Shown in pieces: positions 9,179 to 17,516 of a DNA stretch of 64,000 nt. Made by a program: the position numbers and the translations under genes. Where the stretch lies: assembly GCF_900113545.1 (NCBI RefSeq), contig NZ_FOPS01000004.1, positions 48,818 to 112,817 on the forward strand, written 5' to 3'. This DNA comes from Neisseria elongata subsp. elongata (lineage in GTDB: Bacteria; Pseudomonadota; Gammaproteobacteria; Burkholderiales; Neisseriaceae). Within the stretch, counting starts at the first letter, position 1; each line of letters opens with the position of its first letter. The notes beneath the pieces were generated by a model. The model saw nothing but the letters and a program-made list of their open reading frames with translations, searched no databases and was not told the DNA's origin.

Positions 9179-9646
9179 TTATCCTGCCGTTTCCAGCCTG
9201 TCGAGCAGGGCTTCTGCGGCGGCGGAGACGAGGCGGAAGGTTTCGGCGAAGTCGCCGGTGTACCAGGGGTCGGGCACGGCCTGATAGCCGCTGTCGGGAA
9301 TCAGGTCGGTGAGTTTGAACTGTTTTCCGGGGCGGCTGCCGAACTGCCGTTCCAGTTCGGCCAGGTTGTCGTCGTCCATGGCGATGATGAGGTCGTAATG
9401 CGCCGGGTCTTTGCGGCGGATTTTGCGGCTGGAAAATCCGTCGGCGGCAATGCCGTGCGCCTTGAGTTCGGCCTTGGTGCCTCGGTGCATGCCTTCGCCG
9501 TCATGCCAGCCGGACGTGCCCGCGCTGGCGGTTTCGACGAGGTGCGACAGGCCGCGTTCGGCGGCTTGGTGGCGCAGGACGTATTCGGCCATCGGCGAGC
9601 GGCAGATGTTGCCGAGGCAGACAAACAGGATGCGGTGTTTGTTCAT
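9179..9646 (-). CDS. Low-molecular-weight protein-tyrosine phosphatase
   Basis: Cytoplasmic LMW-PTP of 155 residues. The catalytic loop CLGNICRSP (CX5R) is near residue 11, and the general-acid motif DPWYTGDF is near residue 127. The enzyme removes phosphate from phosphotyrosine through a cysteinyl-phosphate intermediate; in other bacteria relatives regulate capsule or exopolysaccharide export, but no such genes are nearby. The ATG at 9646 overlaps the stop of the upstream gene by four bases (ATGA), so the two are translationally coupled. A 550-residue upstream extension in the same frame is only the shadow of that upstream gene. Confidence 0.9.
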   Translation of the reverse strand: MNKHRILFVCLGNICRSPMAEYVLRHQAAERGLSHLVETASAGTSGWHDGEGMHRGTKAELKAHGIAADGFSSRKIRRKDPAHYDLIIAMDDDNLAELERQFGSRPGKQFKLTDLIPDSGYQAVPDPWYTGDFAETFRLVSAAAEALLDRLETAG

Positions 9647-10746
9647 GAGTGTCTGCCGTCGCCGTAGAGCGGGTTGTGGCCGGGCAGTTTGACCGCTTGC
9701 GAGTAGGTGGGCAATTCGTCGTTTTCGCCTATGGGGTCGTGCAGCAGGCGGATGTTTTCCACTTGGCATTCGGCCAGCAGGTCGAGGAAGTTTTGCTGCA
9801 CGATTTCGATTTTGTCCATCGGCGAGAGCGGCCAGGTGAAGGTTTGCGGCTGGAGTTCGAACTGGCTGTCGGTGGCGTTGAAGCCGAATACGAGCCTGCC
9901 GCCTTCTTGTGCGGCCATAACGACGCCGACGCGCGGGCTTTGCAGGCGGATGGAGCGGATGGAGTTGGCGGTGAAAACGTCCAAAGCCATACGCAGGCGC
10001 ATGTGGCCGGCATCGGTGAGTGCGGCGGGCGGGCTGTCGGGGGAGAGGGGGTTGGCAAACAGGGTTACGCCGGGGGCGGACAGGGCCTGCTGCCATACCT
10101 GCATCAGCGGCAGGGCGGCTTCTTGAAGGTTTTTGCCCAAGGCGGCGGTCAGTTCGCGGCCGCCGTAGCCCAGAGCGAAGGCTGCGCTGACGGATTGGCC
10201 TTCGACCAGCGGCAGGCTGTCGTTTTGCGGCAGCGAGGCGGCGAATTCTGCGGCGGCTTCGGCGTTTTGTTTGGCTTTGAACCATTGTCCGGCGTTGATT
10301 TCGGAGATTTGTCCGGCAGTGAACAGTTGCGGCAGCCAGGTGGCGCGGGAGAGGGCGCGTGTGTGCGGGTAGTTGGCCAGGCAGACGGAGAGTTCGTGCG
10401 CGGGTGCGGCGGCGGTGAGGGCGGCGGCTTGTTTGCAGCCGGCAACCAGAATCACGGGCAGGGCGAACCATTGTATTTCTTCGTCGGTTTTGGCCTGCAA
10501 TACGTCGTTGAGCGCGGCCATCATGGTGCCGTATGCGGCCTCGCTCGGGGTCATGCTGAGGGCGACGGAAAGGTTGAGGTAGAAATTTTGCGACAGCATG
10601 CCGTAAATCTGCGCGCGCAGTGCTTCTGCGGCCAGTTTGCCCTGTGCGCCGCCGCGCGCGGCCTGTTCGGCGTGCATCAGCAGTTCGCGTTTGACGGGTT
10701 CGGCGGGATAGGGGCGGGTGTCGGGGAGATAGCGGTGTTCTGACAT
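9643..10746 (-). CDS. Conserved hypothetical protein, 367 aa
   Basis: A soluble alanine- and leucine-rich protein of 367 residues with no signal peptide and no membrane segments. Readable parts include NFYLNLSVALSMTPSEAAYG near residue 55 and a C-terminal half with an alternating beta-strand pattern (FELQPQTFTWPLSPMDKIE). I recognise no family. The gene overlaps the phosphatase start by 4 bp, so the two probably form an operon. It is transcribed away from pheA, with a DUS hairpin in the shared upstream region. Confidence 0.7.
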   Translation of the reverse strand: MSEHRYLPDTRPYPAEPVKRELLMHAEQAARGGAQGKLAAEALRAQIYGMLSQNFYLNLSVALSMTPSEAAYGTMMAALNDVLQAKTDEEIQWFALPVILVAGCKQAAALTAAAPAHELSVCLANYPHTRALSRATWLPQLFTAGQISEINAGQWFKAKQNAEAAAEFAASLPQNDSLPLVEGQSVSAAFALGYGGRELTAALGKNLQEAALPLMQVWQQALSAPGVTLFANPLSPDSPPAALTDAGHMRLRMALDVFTANSIRSIRLQSPRVGVVMAAQEGGRLVFGFNATDSQFELQPQTFTWPLSPMDKIEIVQQNFLDLLAECQVENIRLLHDPIGENDELPTYSQAVKLPGHNPLYGDGRHS

Positions 10747-10812
10747 GGTGTTTCTGCCTTTGTTTTGATGTGTCGGGTGAAAGGCGGTGATTATAACGCA
10801 AACCGTATCTTG

Positions 10813-10856
10813 AAAGGCCGTCTGAAAGCATCGGGGCGTTTTTCAGACGGCCTTTT
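10813..10856. repeat. DUS inverted repeat between divergent genes
   Basis: Two facing AG-DUS lie upstream of both the leftward gene starting at 10746 and the rightward pheA. The hairpin is therefore not at a gene end, so a terminator role is doubtful here unless it blocks antisense transcription. Confidence 0.7.
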
Positions 10857-10931
10857 CCCGCCGCGTGGGGCGGAGGCGGGTTTTACGGTAAAATGGTGCC
10901 GATTTTACGACACCGGAAACAAGGAGCGACC

Positions 10932-12014
10932 ATGTCCGCCGAGCTGGAAAAACAACTGCTGCCGCACCGCAATGCGATAGACGAAATCGATGCCTCCGTT
11001 TTGAAGTTGCTGAACGAACGTGCCGTCCATGCGCGCGCCATCGGCGAATTGAAGGGGACGGGCGCGGTATACCGCCCCGAACGCGAGGCGCAGGTGTTGC
11101 GGCGGATTAAGGAATTGAACCGGGGCCCGCTTTCGGACGAAGGCGTGGCGCGGCTGTTCCGCGAAGTGATGAGCGAATGCCTGGCGGTGGAACGCCCGCT
11201 GACCATCACCTACCTCGGCCCGGCCGGCACGTTTACCCAGCAGGCGGCCGTCAAGCATTTCGGCCACGCCGCCGACACGGTGGGCTGCAATACGGTGGAC
11301 GAATGTATGCGGCAGGCCGAATCCGATCAGGCCGATTATGCCGTCGTGCCGCTGGAAAATTCCACCGAAGGTTCGGTCGGCCGCACGTTGGATTTGCTGG
11401 TGTCCTCGCCGCTTCGTGCCTGCGGCGAAGTGGTGTTGCGCATCCACCACCAGTTGTTGCGCAACCGCGAGGGGTTGGACGGCGTGCAAACCGTTTACGG
11501 CCACGCGCAGGCCTTGGCGCAGTGCCACGACTGGCTGGGCAAAAACCTGCCGGACAGCATCGTCCGCGTACCGGTGTCGAGCAATGCCGAAGCCGCGCGG
11601 CTGGCGGCGGCAGACGGTTCCGCGCTGGCCGTTGCAGGCATAACCGCCGCTGAAATCTACGGCCTCACCGTTTTGGCGCGGAATATCGAAGACGAGCCGA
11701 ACAACACCACGCGCTTTCTGGTGTTGGGCAAACAGGACACTGCGCCGAGCGGGCGCGACAAAACCTCGCTGCTGTTTTCCACCCCCAACCGCGCCGGCGC
11801 CGCCGCCGAACTGCTCACGCCGTTCAGCGAGGCGGGCATTTCGATGACCAAATTCGAAAGCCGTCCGAGCAAAACCGGCTTGTGGGAATATGTGTTTTTC
11901 ATCGACATCGAAGGCCATAAGGACGACGAAACCGTCCGCCGCGTCTTGGCGCGTTTTGCCGAGCGCAACGTCTTCGTCAAAATCATCGGCTCTTACCCCG
12001 TGGCCGTGCTGTGA
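10932..12014 (+). CDS. pheA: Bifunctional chorismate mutase/prephenate dehydratase
   Basis: P-protein of phenylalanine synthesis, converting chorismate to prephenate and then phenylpyruvate. Residues 1-90 are an AroQ-type chorismate mutase (IDEIDASVLKLLNERAVHA). Residues about 95-275 are the dehydratase (TYLGPAGTFTQQAA, VVPLENSTEGSVGRTLD, NTTRFLVLG). The C-terminal ACT domain (NRAGAAAELLTPF, ESRPSK) is where phenylalanine inhibits. The length of 360 residues is normal. The ATG at 10932 follows AAGGAG; an earlier in-frame start at 10893 would add 13 residues overlapping the ribosome-binding site. Confidence 0.95.
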   Translation: MSAELEKQLLPHRNAIDEIDASVLKLLNERAVHARAIGELKGTGAVYRPEREAQVLRRIKELNRGPLSDEGVARLFREVMSECLAVERPLTITYLGPAGTFTQQAAVKHFGHAADTVGCNTVDECMRQAESDQADYAVVPLENSTEGSVGRTLDLLVSSPLRACGEVVLRIHHQLLRNREGLDGVQTVYGHAQALAQCHDWLGKNLPDSIVRVPVSSNAEAARLAAADGSALAVAGITAAEIYGLTVLARNIEDEPNNTTRFLVLGKQDTAPSGRDKTSLLFSTPNRAGAAAELLTPFSEAGISMTKFESRPSKTGLWEYVFFIDIEGHKDDETVRRVLARFAERNVFVKIIGSYPVAVL

Positions 12015-12097
12015 TGGTGAAATTCAGGGAAACGCCCCGTGCGGCGGCCGCTTTCAGACGGCCTCCATGCCTTTAACACCCGACTAAGGAACCAGAG

Positions 12098-12772
12098 ATG
12101 GAAAATATCTTATTGCGGCAACTGGAAAACGTGCTTTGCGAAGGCATGAAGGTTCCCGAAGAGTTGCGCCGGCTTTACCAATGGATTGAAGACAACGGGT
12201 TTTACGAAGACCGCGAAGGCATCCGCTACGGCTATTTGTACCCGCAGCAGGCGTTACGGGACAGTTGGACCGATACCGAACGTGAAGGCGGCACCATCAT
12301 CTCGTTCTACGTCGACAGCAGAGAGGAACAGGACGAGACCGTTACCCGCTACTACGGCAATAAGAATGAAGAAATAAGCAGCCGTCTGTGCATATTCAGC
12401 CAAACGGGCGCGGAAGGTTCGATGGGCGCGCTGTGGCTGGACGACGAAGGCGAAACGCGAATCGTCCACCTCGGCTCCGGTTCGGGCTCCGCCATGCTGT
12501 GCACGCTGGCGCAAAACGGCTTGGATTTCCTGCGCCTGCTGGCCATCGGCTACGACGAAATCTGCTGGGATTCCGAACTGCCGCTGCCGCCGAACCACGA
12601 TGAAGACGGACTTTTTGTCAAACCCAACCTGCTTTTCCGCACATGGGTGGAAAACACCTTCCGCACCACCATCCCCGAATTGGGCACGGAGATTGTTACC
12701 CCCGTACAGATGGGGGAGCAGGAAAGCAAGGGCGATTCGTTTGTCGAATGGTCGAACAAGGTGGTGAGGTAA
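12098..12772 (+). CDS. Hypothetical protein, possibly SUKH/SMI1-KNR4-like
   Basis: An acidic soluble protein of 224 residues. The N-terminus (VPEELRRLYQWIEDNGFYE) and the later ICWDSELPLPPN region loosely recall SMI1/KNR4 (SUKH) proteins, many of which are immunity proteins against toxins; this likeness is by eye and weak. No toxin gene is adjacent. The gene ends 3 bp before the next CDS, so they form a likely operon. It starts with a good frame-wide codon pattern and an upstream AAGGAACC. Confidence 0.6.
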   Translation: MENILLRQLENVLCEGMKVPEELRRLYQWIEDNGFYEDREGIRYGYLYPQQALRDSWTDTEREGGTIISFYVDSREEQDETVTRYYGNKNEEISSRLCIFSQTGAEGSMGALWLDDEGETRIVHLGSGSGSAMLCTLAQNGLDFLRLLAIGYDEICWDSELPLPPNHDEDGLFVKPNLLFRTWVENTFRTTIPELGTEIVTPVQMGEQESKGDSFVEWSNKVVR

Positions 12773-12775
12773 AGC

Positions 12776-13609
12776 ATGGTGGAAAATCCCGCCTGCGGCT
12801 TCCAAGCGGAAACCGCCCCGTCCCCGCCCGCCGCCTGCGCCATACTCGGCTTCGGTTACCTCGGCCGCCCGCTGGCCGAACGGCTCTATCAGCACGGCTG
12901 CCGCGTCTCCGCACTGAAAAGGCGGCTCACGTCCGACGACATCAACCTGCCCATCGGGCTGCACACCGCCGATTTAAACCAAACCCCGCTTTCAGACGGC
13001 CTCTTCGCCTGCTGGCAGGGCATTCCGACTTGGATTTGCCTGCTGCCGCCTTCGGCCTTCGCCGACTATCCCGCACTGATTGCGGCATGGGTTGCGGCGG
13101 CGGAACGGTATGGCGCGGAACATCTGATTTTTACCGGCAGCATAGGCGTTTACGGGCGGCGGGAGCGGGTGTGCGACGAAGACAGCCCGCCCGATGACGG
13201 AGATGAAAAAGCCGTGCGGCTGCTGGCGGCAGAGCAGGCGGTGCGGGCAAGCAGCGTGGCCGCCACCGATATTTTGCGGCTGGGCGGCCTCTACGATGCC
13301 GAACGGCATCCGCTGGCGACCGTTGCCAAAAACGCAGGCCGTCTGAAAGGCAGGGAAGCGGTCAATATGCTGCACCGCGACCGCGCTGTTTCCGCCCTGT
13401 TTCAGACGGCCTGTACGCCCGACGGACACCGCCTGAGGAATCTGGTGGAAACCCCGCACCCGTCCCGCCGGAGTTTCTACGCCGCCGAGGCCGCCAAACT
13501 CGGCCTGCCCGTGCCGCAATTTGCCGAGGGCGGCGGACGGGGCAGGACAGTGCAAACCCGATACGGCGATTTTTCTGCTATATTGCAGCTTGCCGATACG
13601 GCGGGATAA
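12776..13609 (+). CDS. NAD(P)-binding epimerase/YeeZ-like SDR protein
   Basis: Extended short-chain dehydrogenase-type protein of 277 residues. The Rossmann motif ILGFGYLGRPLAERL is near residue 22, and FTGSIGVYG near residue 120 corresponds to the family's substrate strand. It resembles the YeeZ group of NAD-dependent epimerases whose substrates are not established. It begins 4 bp after the preceding gene. DUS copies lie inside the coding sequence (near 12990 and 13337), a common neisserial feature, and encode part of the protein. Confidence 0.75.
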   Translation: MVENPACGFQAETAPSPPAACAILGFGYLGRPLAERLYQHGCRVSALKRRLTSDDINLPIGLHTADLNQTPLSDGLFACWQGIPTWICLLPPSAFADYPALIAAWVAAAERYGAEHLIFTGSIGVYGRRERVCDEDSPPDDGDEKAVRLLAAEQAVRASSVAATDILRLGGLYDAERHPLATVAKNAGRLKGREAVNMLHRDRAVSALFQTACTPDGHRLRNLVETPHPSRRSFYAAEAAKLGLPVPQFAEGGGRGRTVQTRYGDFSAILQLADTAG

Positions 13610-13696
13610 AACATACGGCCGGCGCGGGCGGTTTGAGGCCGCCTGAAAAAAACGCCGGACAGACAGAGACACGCAACGCGACACCGCACAAACAAT

Positions 13697-13748
13697 GAGG
13701 CCGTCTGAAAGCAAAGCCCTAACGGAGCCCAACCGTTCAGACGGCCTC
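13697..13748 (+). terminator. DUS inverted-repeat hairpin
   Basis: GAGGCCGTCTGAA and its complement are separated by about 26 nt between the epimerase-like gene and ubiJ. The second arm lies only 18 bp before the ubiJ start. Confidence 0.6.
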
Positions 13749-13765
13749 GAAAGACAGAAAACGAT

Positions 13766-14326
13766 ATGCCGACACTTTCCATATTCAACCACATCATCCG
13801 TCAAAACCCCGAAACGCAGGCCGTGCTGGCGGGCTACAACGGCATCGTCCTCACCATCCGCGCTGCCGGTTTCACCCTGCACGGCCGCTTCAACAGCGAA
13901 GGCCTGCTCGAACACAGCCCGCACGCCGCCGATGCCGTGCTGGTGTTCCGCGACAGCGTATTGCGGAAAATGCTGAACGGGCAGCAGCCCGGCGTGGGCG
14001 ATTTTGAAATCGAAGGCGACATGACCTTGGGCTTCAGGCTGCTGACCGTCATCGGCGGCCTGCGCTATCGGGCCGACCGCGATTTGAGCCGCCTGTTCGG
14101 CGAAGAGGCGGCGGAACGCATAGGCGGGCGCGGGCGGAAAATCGCCGGCACGCTGAAATCAATCGGCCGCAGCCTGTTGGAGCAGGGCGCGGATTTTTCC
14201 CGGGAACCCGAATCGCCCGTGGTTTCGCGCGAAGAATTCGAGCAGTGGGCGGAAGAGGTCGAACGCCTGCGCGACGACATCGCCCGCCTGCATGCGCGCT
14301 TGGATAAGTTTGAGCGCGATTGGTAA
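13766..14326 (+). CDS. ubiJ: Ubiquinone biosynthesis accessory protein UbiJ
   Basis: An SCP2-type lipid-binding protein that helps UbiK and the Ubi enzymes act on hydrophobic ubiquinone intermediates in the cytoplasm. The 186 residues contain the SCP2 core (residues about 10-100: GFTLHGRF, VGDFEIEGDMTLGFRLL) followed by the typical family tail with DLSRLFGEEAAERIG. The C-terminal 35 residues form a charged heptad-like coiled coil (EEVERLRDDIARLHARLDKF), as expected for contact with UbiK. The length is close to E. coli UbiJ (about 200). Confidence 0.82.
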   Translation: MPTLSIFNHIIRQNPETQAVLAGYNGIVLTIRAAGFTLHGRFNSEGLLEHSPHAADAVLVFRDSVLRKMLNGQQPGVGDFEIEGDMTLGFRLLTVIGGLRYRADRDLSRLFGEEAAERIGGRGRKIAGTLKSIGRSLLEQGADFSREPESPVVSREEFEQWAEEVERLRDDIARLHARLDKFERDW

Positions 14327-14345
14327 ATCCGAATATCATCCGATA

Positions 14346-14404
14346 AAAAGGCCGTCTGAAAGCCTGTTCCGCTTGGTTGGAACTTGGTTTTCAGACGGCC
14401 TTTT
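14346..14404 (+). terminator. DUS inverted-repeat terminator of ubiJ
   Basis: Facing AG-DUS separated by about 27 nt and followed by TTTT, 20 bp after the ubiJ stop. The following gap to 14602 holds no gene that I can support. Confidence 0.8.
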
Positions 14405-14602
14405 GTATTTTTTCGGCTATCGTTTGCAAGAGTGGAAGAGGGGGGCGGTCATGCGATTTTTGATTAGAAGGAATACATCAGTGCCGCGATGCCCGGCCTA
14501 TGGTGAGTCGAAAAAAGGACTTTCCATACCGTCCTTCACGCCCGGGCGGGAATGAGACGATTCGGCGTTTTCCATGTTGATTGCAGGCAAAAGGCCGCAG
14601 TT

Positions 14603-14657
14603 AAAAGGCCGTCTGAAAGTATGGCTTCCTGCATGGGACGGCTTTCAGACGGCCTTT
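14603..14657 (-). terminator. DUS inverted-repeat terminator of the PqiA-like gene
   Basis: Facing AG-DUS, 22 bp after the stop of the leftward gene at 14679. Confidence 0.75.
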
Positions 14658-14678
14658 GCCGTTGAGGCGGCATTTGCT

Positions 14679-15983
14679 TTACGTATGTCCGTTTTCCTGT
14701 TCCGAACCGTATTTGTCCCACAGCAGGCGCGGGTCGAAATAGTGCGCCGACAGCATGGTCAGCAGCACCACGAGGCAGAAATACAGCGAGGCGGGGCCGG
14801 GGGTAACGCGGGCGATGTTGGTGTGGAACGTGCTCATCAGGATGATGATGACGAAAATATCAATCATCGACCAGCGGCCGATTTTTTCCGTAATCCGGTA
14901 CAGCAGGGAAACTTTGCGGATGTCGAACGGCACGCCGTAGCGGCTGCACAGCAGCAAAAAGGCCATGGCGAAAATTTTTAAGACCGGAATCATGATGCTC
15001 GCGCTGAAAATAATCGCCGCAATCGCACGGTCGCCGCTGTCCCACATGAAGATGATGCCGCCCATGATGGTACTGATTTCGGTAACCGTCGGGTTGGAGG
15101 AAATCATAATCGGCAGCATGTTGGCGGGGAGGTAGAGCACCGCCGCCGCCAGCAGGAAGGCCCACGACAGTTTCTCGCTGTTCGGCCTGCGGGTGAAAAG
15201 GTGGGTGCCGCACACTTGGCAGAGGATTTCTTCAGACGGCCTGAAGTAGCGGCAGCGGCTGCAACAGATTTTGCCTGTGTTGTCGGCATAAATCGTGGTG
15301 TGGCCGTGCAGGCGGTGGATTTGGTAATACACCCAGTGTTCGGGGACGGACAGCGTGGTCCGCAACAGCAGCAGCACCATCGGGAACATCAGCCAGAATG
15401 AGCTGCCGAAATCCACCTGCACCACGTCGCCCAGTTTGATGTAGGCGACCAGGGTTGAAATCAGGAAAACGTCGGCCATCACCCAGCTTCGTAGCCGGAC
15501 CATCGTCCGCGTGGCCATCAACAGGCCGGGCAGGGGACTTTGTACCGCCAGCGCGCCGTAAACGTAGAGGCACAACAGCAAAAACAGCAGCGGCAGGCCG
15601 AAAGTAAAGACGAACATGACTTCGGCCAAAAAACCGAAGTCCTGCAAAATCAATACTTCCAGCATAAACGGCAGCGTCAGCCGTTCATAAACGCCTATGG
15701 TGCTGACGGTCATGAACATGCCGCTGTACACGCACAGCAGCAGGATGAGCGTGCCCAGAGCCAATGCGAGCGGGGTGGTAAAAGGGCGGTTTTCCACCCG
15801 CACCAGTTCGTGATGGCAGCGGGGGCAGTCGGCCTGACGCCCCTGCCCAAGCATCGGAATCTCAATCAGCAGGCCGCATTCGGGACAGTTCAGGCTGTGC
15901 GCGGGCAGCATCAGGCGGCGCAATTTCGGCCGATGCTGTCTGAAAAGATGTTGCGGCGCGGTTGTCTGGCGGAACAGGGGCAT
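14679..15983 (-). CDS. PqiA-like integral membrane protein
   Basis: Paraquat-inducible protein A family, 434 residues, with two repeated PqiA domains of about four membrane helices each. Each domain is introduced by a zinc-ribbon: CPEC...CPRC near residue 33 and CCSRC...CQVC near residue 245. PqiA works with the MCE protein PqiB in envelope lipid transport in E. coli; here no pqiB-like MCE gene adjoins it, so its partner must be elsewhere. The ATG at 15983 gives a basic 24-residue leader; the methionine at residue 25 is an alternative start. Confidence 0.85.
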   Translation of the reverse strand: MPLFRQTTAPQHLFRQHRPKLRRLMLPAHSLNCPECGLLIEIPMLGQGRQADCPRCHHELVRVENRPFTTPLALALGTLILLLCVYSGMFMTVSTIGVYERLTLPFMLEVLILQDFGFLAEVMFVFTFGLPLLFLLLCLYVYGALAVQSPLPGLLMATRTMVRLRSWVMADVFLISTLVAYIKLGDVVQVDFGSSFWLMFPMVLLLLRTTLSVPEHWVYYQIHRLHGHTTIYADNTGKICCSRCRYFRPSEEILCQVCGTHLFTRRPNSEKLSWAFLLAAAVLYLPANMLPIMISSNPTVTEISTIMGGIIFMWDSGDRAIAAIIFSASIMIPVLKIFAMAFLLLCSRYGVPFDIRKVSLLYRITEKIGRWSMIDIFVIIILMSTFHTNIARVTPGPASLYFCLVVLLTMLSAHYFDPRLLWDKYGSEQENGHT

Positions 15984-16060
15984 GACGGATAAGGAAAAAA
16001 CGGAAAAGGCGGATTATACGGATTTTGCCGCCCGGGCGGAAACCGGCGTGCGGAACGGGA

Positions 16061-16096
16061 AAAGGCCGTCTGAAAACAAGGTGTTTCAGACGGCCT
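16061..16096 (-). terminator. DUS inverted-repeat terminator of cbpM
   Basis: Facing AG-DUS with a short loop, 14 bp after the cbpM stop. Confidence 0.75.
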
Positions 16097-16109
16097 GCAA
16101 ATTCATTTT

Positions 16110-16400
16110 TTATTCGTCCTGCAATAAAACCGACGGCCGCTGTGCTTTCCTCAGCTCTTCCACTTCATCCAAAAGCCGCATAATCAGGCCCAACGCAGGG
16201 ATGCCGGCCTCAAAATCACGGCTCAGACGCTGTGCGCGGCGGATGCGTGCAAGGTGGAAACCGCTGAACGTAGTTTGTTCGGGCTTGCCGCCTATGCTGA
16301 TGATGTCTTCCTCGATGAGTTCCAACAGCCAATCGCGGCGGCAATGGCTGACAGCAATGATTTCTTCAAAAGTCAATGTGATGTCGGTGGATTGCGTCAT
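16110..16400 (-). CDS. cbpM: CbpM-like chaperone modulator
   Basis: A 96-residue MerR_2-type protein. It has the pattern of CbpM: an N-terminal winged-helix-like part (FEEIIAVSHCRRDWLLELIEEDII) and a C-terminal helix (IPALGLIMRLLDEVEELR). In E. coli CbpM binds the J-domain of CbpA and blocks its co-chaperone activity. It ends the two-gene operon with cbpA, starting 15 bp after the cbpA stop, as in other bacteria. The context supports the name as much as the sequence. Confidence 0.82.
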   Translation of the reverse strand: MTQSTDITLTFEEIIAVSHCRRDWLLELIEEDIISIGGKPEQTTFSGFHLARIRRAQRLSRDFEAGIPALGLIMRLLDEVEELRKAQRPSVLLQDE

Positions 16401-16415
16401 GGTTTATCCTTTCTT

Positions 16416-17375
16416 TCATGCGTGTTTCGCAGCGAAATGCTCTGCCAGTTTCTCCCATGCGGCACGGTCGGCTTCACTTTCTGCAACAGGGACATTGATG
16501 CGGATATTCAAGTATAGGTCTCCCGCCTCTTTCGCCGGAATGCCCTTGCCTTTAAGGCGGATGGTTTTGCCGCTCTGAGTGTTGGCGGGCAGATTGACCT
16601 GTAAGCGGCCGGATGCGGTAGGAACGATGATTTTGCCGCCCAATACCGCCTCCCACGGTTTGACGTCTATCGTCTGATATACGTCTTTTTTGTTTTTGAC
16701 GTACAAGTCCGGCCGGTCGTGGAACTTGATTTTCAAGTACAAATCACCGTTCGCTCCGCCGTTGCTGCCCGGCAACCCCTGCCCTGCCAAGCGGATTTGC
16801 TGGCCTTCGGCGATGCCTTTGGGAATTTTGACGTTGAGGGTTTTGCTTTGGTAAGCCATACGGCCGTACTCGTCCAAAGTCGGCACATTCAAAGTCAGAC
16901 TGCGCTCCGCACCGGTATAGGCTGCATAAATATCAATGCTCAATTCGGCGTGTTGATCCTCTCCCTTGACGGGACCACGCGGCTGCTCGGGACGGGAGCG
17001 GGCGTGGCGGAACGATGAAAACAAGTCTTCAAAATTAAAGTCACCCGCGCCGAATGGCTCTCCTTCCCGGTACTCATAACGGAAGCCTCCGCCGTCAAAA
17101 CCGTTGCCGAACGGGTTACCGCCTTGTCCGAACGGATTGCCCCCTGCATTGCGGCCATAAGGGTTTGCCAACATTTCATCATACTCAGCACGTTTTTCCT
17201 TGTCGGAAAGCGTCTCGTAAGCACGGTTGATTTCCGCCGTACGTTCAACGGCATCCGGCTCTTTGCTCACATCGGGATGGTATTTGCGCACCAGTTTGCG
17301 GTAGGCTTTTTTAATGGCGTCCTCGTCCGCATCTTTGGCGACACCCAGTATTTCGTAATAATTTTTTTCTGTCAT
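16416..17375 (-). CDS. cbpA: DnaJ-type co-chaperone / curved-DNA-binding protein
   Basis: A class B J-protein of 319 residues that stimulates DnaK. The J-domain occupies residues 1-70 with YYEILGV and the essential HPD (KYHPDVSKE). A Gly/Phe-rich linker follows (NPFGQGGNPFGNGFDGGGF), then two C-terminal beta domains (IPKGIAEGQQIRLAGQG; VNLPANTQSGKTIRLKGKG). There is no zinc-finger region, which separates it from DnaJ itself. It is paired with the cbpM-like gene. Confidence 0.9.
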   Translation of the reverse strand: MTEKNYYEILGVAKDADEDAIKKAYRKLVRKYHPDVSKEPDAVERTAEINRAYETLSDKEKRAEYDEMLANPYGRNAGGNPFGQGGNPFGNGFDGGGFRYEYREGEPFGAGDFNFEDLFSSFRHARSRPEQPRGPVKGEDQHAELSIDIYAAYTGAERSLTLNVPTLDEYGRMAYQSKTLNVKIPKGIAEGQQIRLAGQGLPGSNGGANGDLYLKIKFHDRPDLYVKNKKDVYQTIDVKPWEAVLGGKIIVPTASGRLQVNLPANTQSGKTIRLKGKGIPAKEAGDLYLNIRINVPVAESEADRAAWEKLAEHFAAKHA

Positions 17376-17516
17376 AAATTCAGTTTCTCATGGTTATAAA
17401 AATCTAAATCCGATGGTGCTCTAACTTGAGTCGTCCGTGCGTATTTCAAGGCTTCCGGCAGGGTCTTGGACGGTGGCCTCTGGTTTTTCAGACGGCCTTC
17501 GGCGGGGATGCGCCGG

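Noticed and set aside
9649..10743. Gly/Val-rich 364-codon plus-strand frame
   Set aside because: Exact mirror of the gene at 9643-10746; the composition is typical of antisense frames in GC-rich DNA.
9179..10831. A 550-codon frame covering both the phosphatase and the gene upstream
   Set aside because: Only the last 155 codons match LMW-PTP. The rest is an Arg/Pro-rich shadow of the real gene at 9643-10746, which has normal composition and an ATGA overlap.
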